Source of the DNA: Actinomycetes bacterium
GTDB taxonomy: Bacteria; Actinomycetota; Acidimicrobiia; Acidimicrobiales; Microtrichaceae
Length of the DNA stretch: 7,320 nucleotides
Assembly: GCA_023427825.1 (NCBI GenBank)
Contig: JAEZAI010000297.1
Coordinates: 1-7,320 of the forward strand
Reading direction: 5' to 3'
The notes under the pieces are model-generated. The model searched no databases, was not told where the DNA came from, and saw only the letters and a program-made list of their open reading frames with translations. The translations under genes were made by a program, and so were the position numbers. This document shows positions 6,415-7,320 of this stretch, one piece after another (within the stretch, counting starts at the first letter, position 1; each line of letters begins with the position of its first letter).

Positions 6415-6463
6415 GGGCCGCCGCTTGGTGGCGCGGCCCCGTCGTCTCCTAACTTGGGCGCCG
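6415..6463 (+). promoter_or_regulatory. Promoter with flanking dyad before the CPVxH membrane gene
   Basis: TAACTT (6450-6455) fits the TANNNT -10 consensus and stands out as an AT-rich island; the ATG at 6464 is 8 nt further, so the mRNA is probably leaderless or nearly so. TTGGTG (6425-6430) is a weak -35 candidate with a 19-nt spacer. It is bracketed by an exact 7-bp inverted repeat, GGGCCGC (6415-6421) and GCGGCCC (6433-6439), separated by 11 nt. The repeat could be an operator over the -35 or a terminator stem for the upstream gene; there is no T-tract directly after it. Confidence 0.45.
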
Positions 6464-6976
6464 ATGCGCTCTGTCCCGGCCGGCGTCGTCGGCTCCTCCC
6501 CGGGGACCTCCGCTTCCCGCTGTCCCGTCGATCACCCCGCGCTCGCCGAGCAGACGACGGCCGGCTCGTGCCCCGTCCAGCACGACGCGGCGCCCGTCTC
6601 CCGTTCCAAGGCCGACGTGCTGGTGCGCAAGGTGCTGCGGATCAAGGAGCGTCCGCCGGGCGTGTCGGCGGCGTCCGCCTACGCCACGTTCCAGCGGTCG
6701 ATGCTGATCTCTGCCACCCGCTGCACGCTGACGTACGTGATCTTCCCGTTCGTCCTGCCGGCGATCGGCATCGTGTCCGGCGTCGGCCCGATCCTCGGCG
6801 TGATCATCGGCGTCATCGCCATGACGTGCGACGTGTTCACGATCCGCCGGTTCTTCCAGGTGGACCACCGCTGGCGCTGGCCGGTGTCGGCGATCGCGGT
6901 GTGCGTGATCGGGCTGCTGACCGTCCTCCTGGTCGAGGACATCGCGCACCTGGTCACCAACGGCCCGCTCGGCTGA
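6464..6976 (+). CDS. Small three-TM protein with two CPVxH motifs, unknown function
   Basis: I do not recognise a named family. The 170-residue product has a soluble N-terminus of about 78 residues and then three hydrophobic segments at about 83-105, 107-127 and 139-159. The N-terminus carries the same motif twice, RCPVDHP (C20-H24) and SCPVQHD (C36-H40), exactly 16 residues apart. Between the motifs and TM1 is a basic helix (KADVLVRKVLRIKERPPG, 49-66). A conserved-looking loop RRFFQVDHRWRW (128-139) joins TM2 and TM3. Cys-Pro with a nearby His resembles heme regulatory motifs and the CPxxH-like N-termini of some heme enzymes, so heme or metal binding is possible but unproven. The ATG at 6464 is preferred over an in-frame GTG at 6407 because the -10 TAACTT lies between them. 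The gene is convergent with the EAL gene. The start is somewhat uncertain, but both motifs are downstream of either choice. Confidence 0.82.
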   Translation: MRSVPAGVVGSSPGTSASRCPVDHPALAEQTTAGSCPVQHDAAPVSRSKADVLVRKVLRIKERPPGVSAASAYATFQRSMLISATRCTLTYVIFPFVLPAIGIVSGVGPILGVIIGVIAMTCDVFTIRRFFQVDHRWRWPVSAIAVCVIGLLTVLLVEDIAHLVTNGPLG

Positions 6977-6977
6977 T

Positions 6978-6990
6978 TCCCTGTAAGGGA
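6978..6990. terminator. Short hairpin between convergent genes
   Basis: TCCCT (6978-6982) and AGGGA (6986-6990) pair around a 3-nt loop in the 24-nt gap between two convergent genes. The position suits a bidirectional stop, but the stem is only 5 bp and lacks a T-tract in both directions, so the call is weak. Confidence 0.28.
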
Positions 6991-7000
6991 GCGGCAGGGG

Positions 7001-7320
7001 TCAGATCCCGACGATCCGCGCCGTGTGGCGCAGGGACGGCCACCGGTCCGGCGGGCGGTGCGACGCCAGGTGCTCGGTCAGCTGCTCGGAGGTCATGGGG
7101 CGATCGATGTGGAAGCCCTGGGCCATGTCGCAGCCCAGGTCGGCGAGCAGCCGGAACTGATCCGCCGACTCGATGCCCTCGGCGACGCTGCGGAGGCCGA
7201 GCGCCTTGACCAGGTCCACGACGCCGCCGACGACCCGGTTCCGGACGACGTCGGACCCCGCCGCCTCCAGGAAGGTGCGGTCCAGCTTCACCTCGTCGAC
7301 CGGTAGCCGCGCCAGGTAGG
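7001..7320 (-). CDS. EAL-domain protein (c-di-GMP phosphodiesterase family), C-terminus only
   Basis: The last 105 residues of a larger protein, entering from the right edge and ending at the TGA at 7003-7001. The visible part is the second half of an EAL domain: LPVDEVKLDRTF (family pattern LPvD.iKiD..F), SVAEGIES (family AEGVET) and GCDMAQGFHIDRPM (family GCD..QGy...kP). The lysine of VKLD, the first glutamate of AEGIE and the glutamine of AQGF, which in active EAL enzymes help bind metal and c-di-GMP, are all present. Hydrolysis of c-di-GMP is therefore plausible, but the EAL signature itself and the DDFGTG loop lie outside the window, so activity cannot be judged. About 30 residues of ordinary tail follow the domain. 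In such bacteria EAL domains often sit behind PAS, GAF or GGDEF domains; none can be seen here. Confidence 0.93.
   Translation of the reverse strand, partial: YLARLPVDEVKLDRTFLEAAGSDVVRNRVVGGVVDLVKALGLRSVAEGIESADQFRLLADLGCDMAQGFHIDRPMTSEQLTEHLASHRPPDRWPSLRHTARIVGI

Noticed and set aside
6407..6463. Earlier GTG start for the CPVxH protein
   Set aside because: The added 19 residues are Arg-rich and overlap the dyad and the TAACTT -10 element; a start after the -10 is more consistent.
6449..6949. Minus-strand open frame rich in His, Asp and Arg opposite the CPVxH gene
   Set aside because: The His/Asp/Arg composition is what antisense reading of a hydrophobic GC-rich gene produces; the plus strand encodes clear TM segments and a promoter.

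Overview
The window is very GC-rich. Its genes use GTG as well as ATG starts, and several have a -10-like TANNNT hexamer 6 to 8 nt before the start codon, which suggests leaderless transcripts. Together with the gene families present, this points to a high-GC actinobacterium. I lean towards the Acidimicrobiia, but the sequence alone does not prove that. I saw no tRNA, rRNA, CRISPR array, insertion sequence or phage gene. It looks like ordinary chromosome rich in regulatory and membrane proteins.

Layout, left to right. (1) 1-1358, minus: the N-terminal 452 residues of an alpha-helical repeat (TPR-like) regulator of a LuxR-related type, cut by the left edge. (2) A 120-nt divergent intergenic region with a perfect 10-bp inverted repeat. 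(3) 1479-1883, plus: a 16-cysteine, four-helix-bundle copper-storage type protein (DUF326/Csp-like) with no signal peptide. (4) 1887 to about 2170, minus: a decayed C-terminal remnant of a SAM-dependent methyltransferase, with shifted frames and no N-terminal half. (5) 2244-2585 and 2582-3544, plus: a PadR repressor overlapping a six-TM protein with an N-terminal HAAS/DUF1700-like domain. They appear to be driven by one promoter with a dyad across its spacer. (6) 3605-6358, plus: a 917-residue LAL-type LuxR regulator (ATPase, helical repeats, C-terminal HTH). (7) 6464-6976, plus: a three-TM protein of unknown function whose soluble N-terminus carries two CPVxH motifs 16 residues apart. (8) 7001-7320, minus: the C-terminal end of an EAL-domain (c-di-GMP phosphodiesterase family) protein, cut by the right edge and convergent with gene 7.

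How the parts relate: only padR and the HAAS-like membrane gene form a clear operon (4-nt overlap, ribosome site inside padR). The other genes seem to be single transcription units with their own start signals. The two LuxR-type regulators belong to different architectural classes and need not regulate neighbours. No obvious new multi-gene system is present. The most interesting items are the CPVxH membrane protein, the HAAS-like membrane protein with its repressor and operator, and the methyltransferase fossil.
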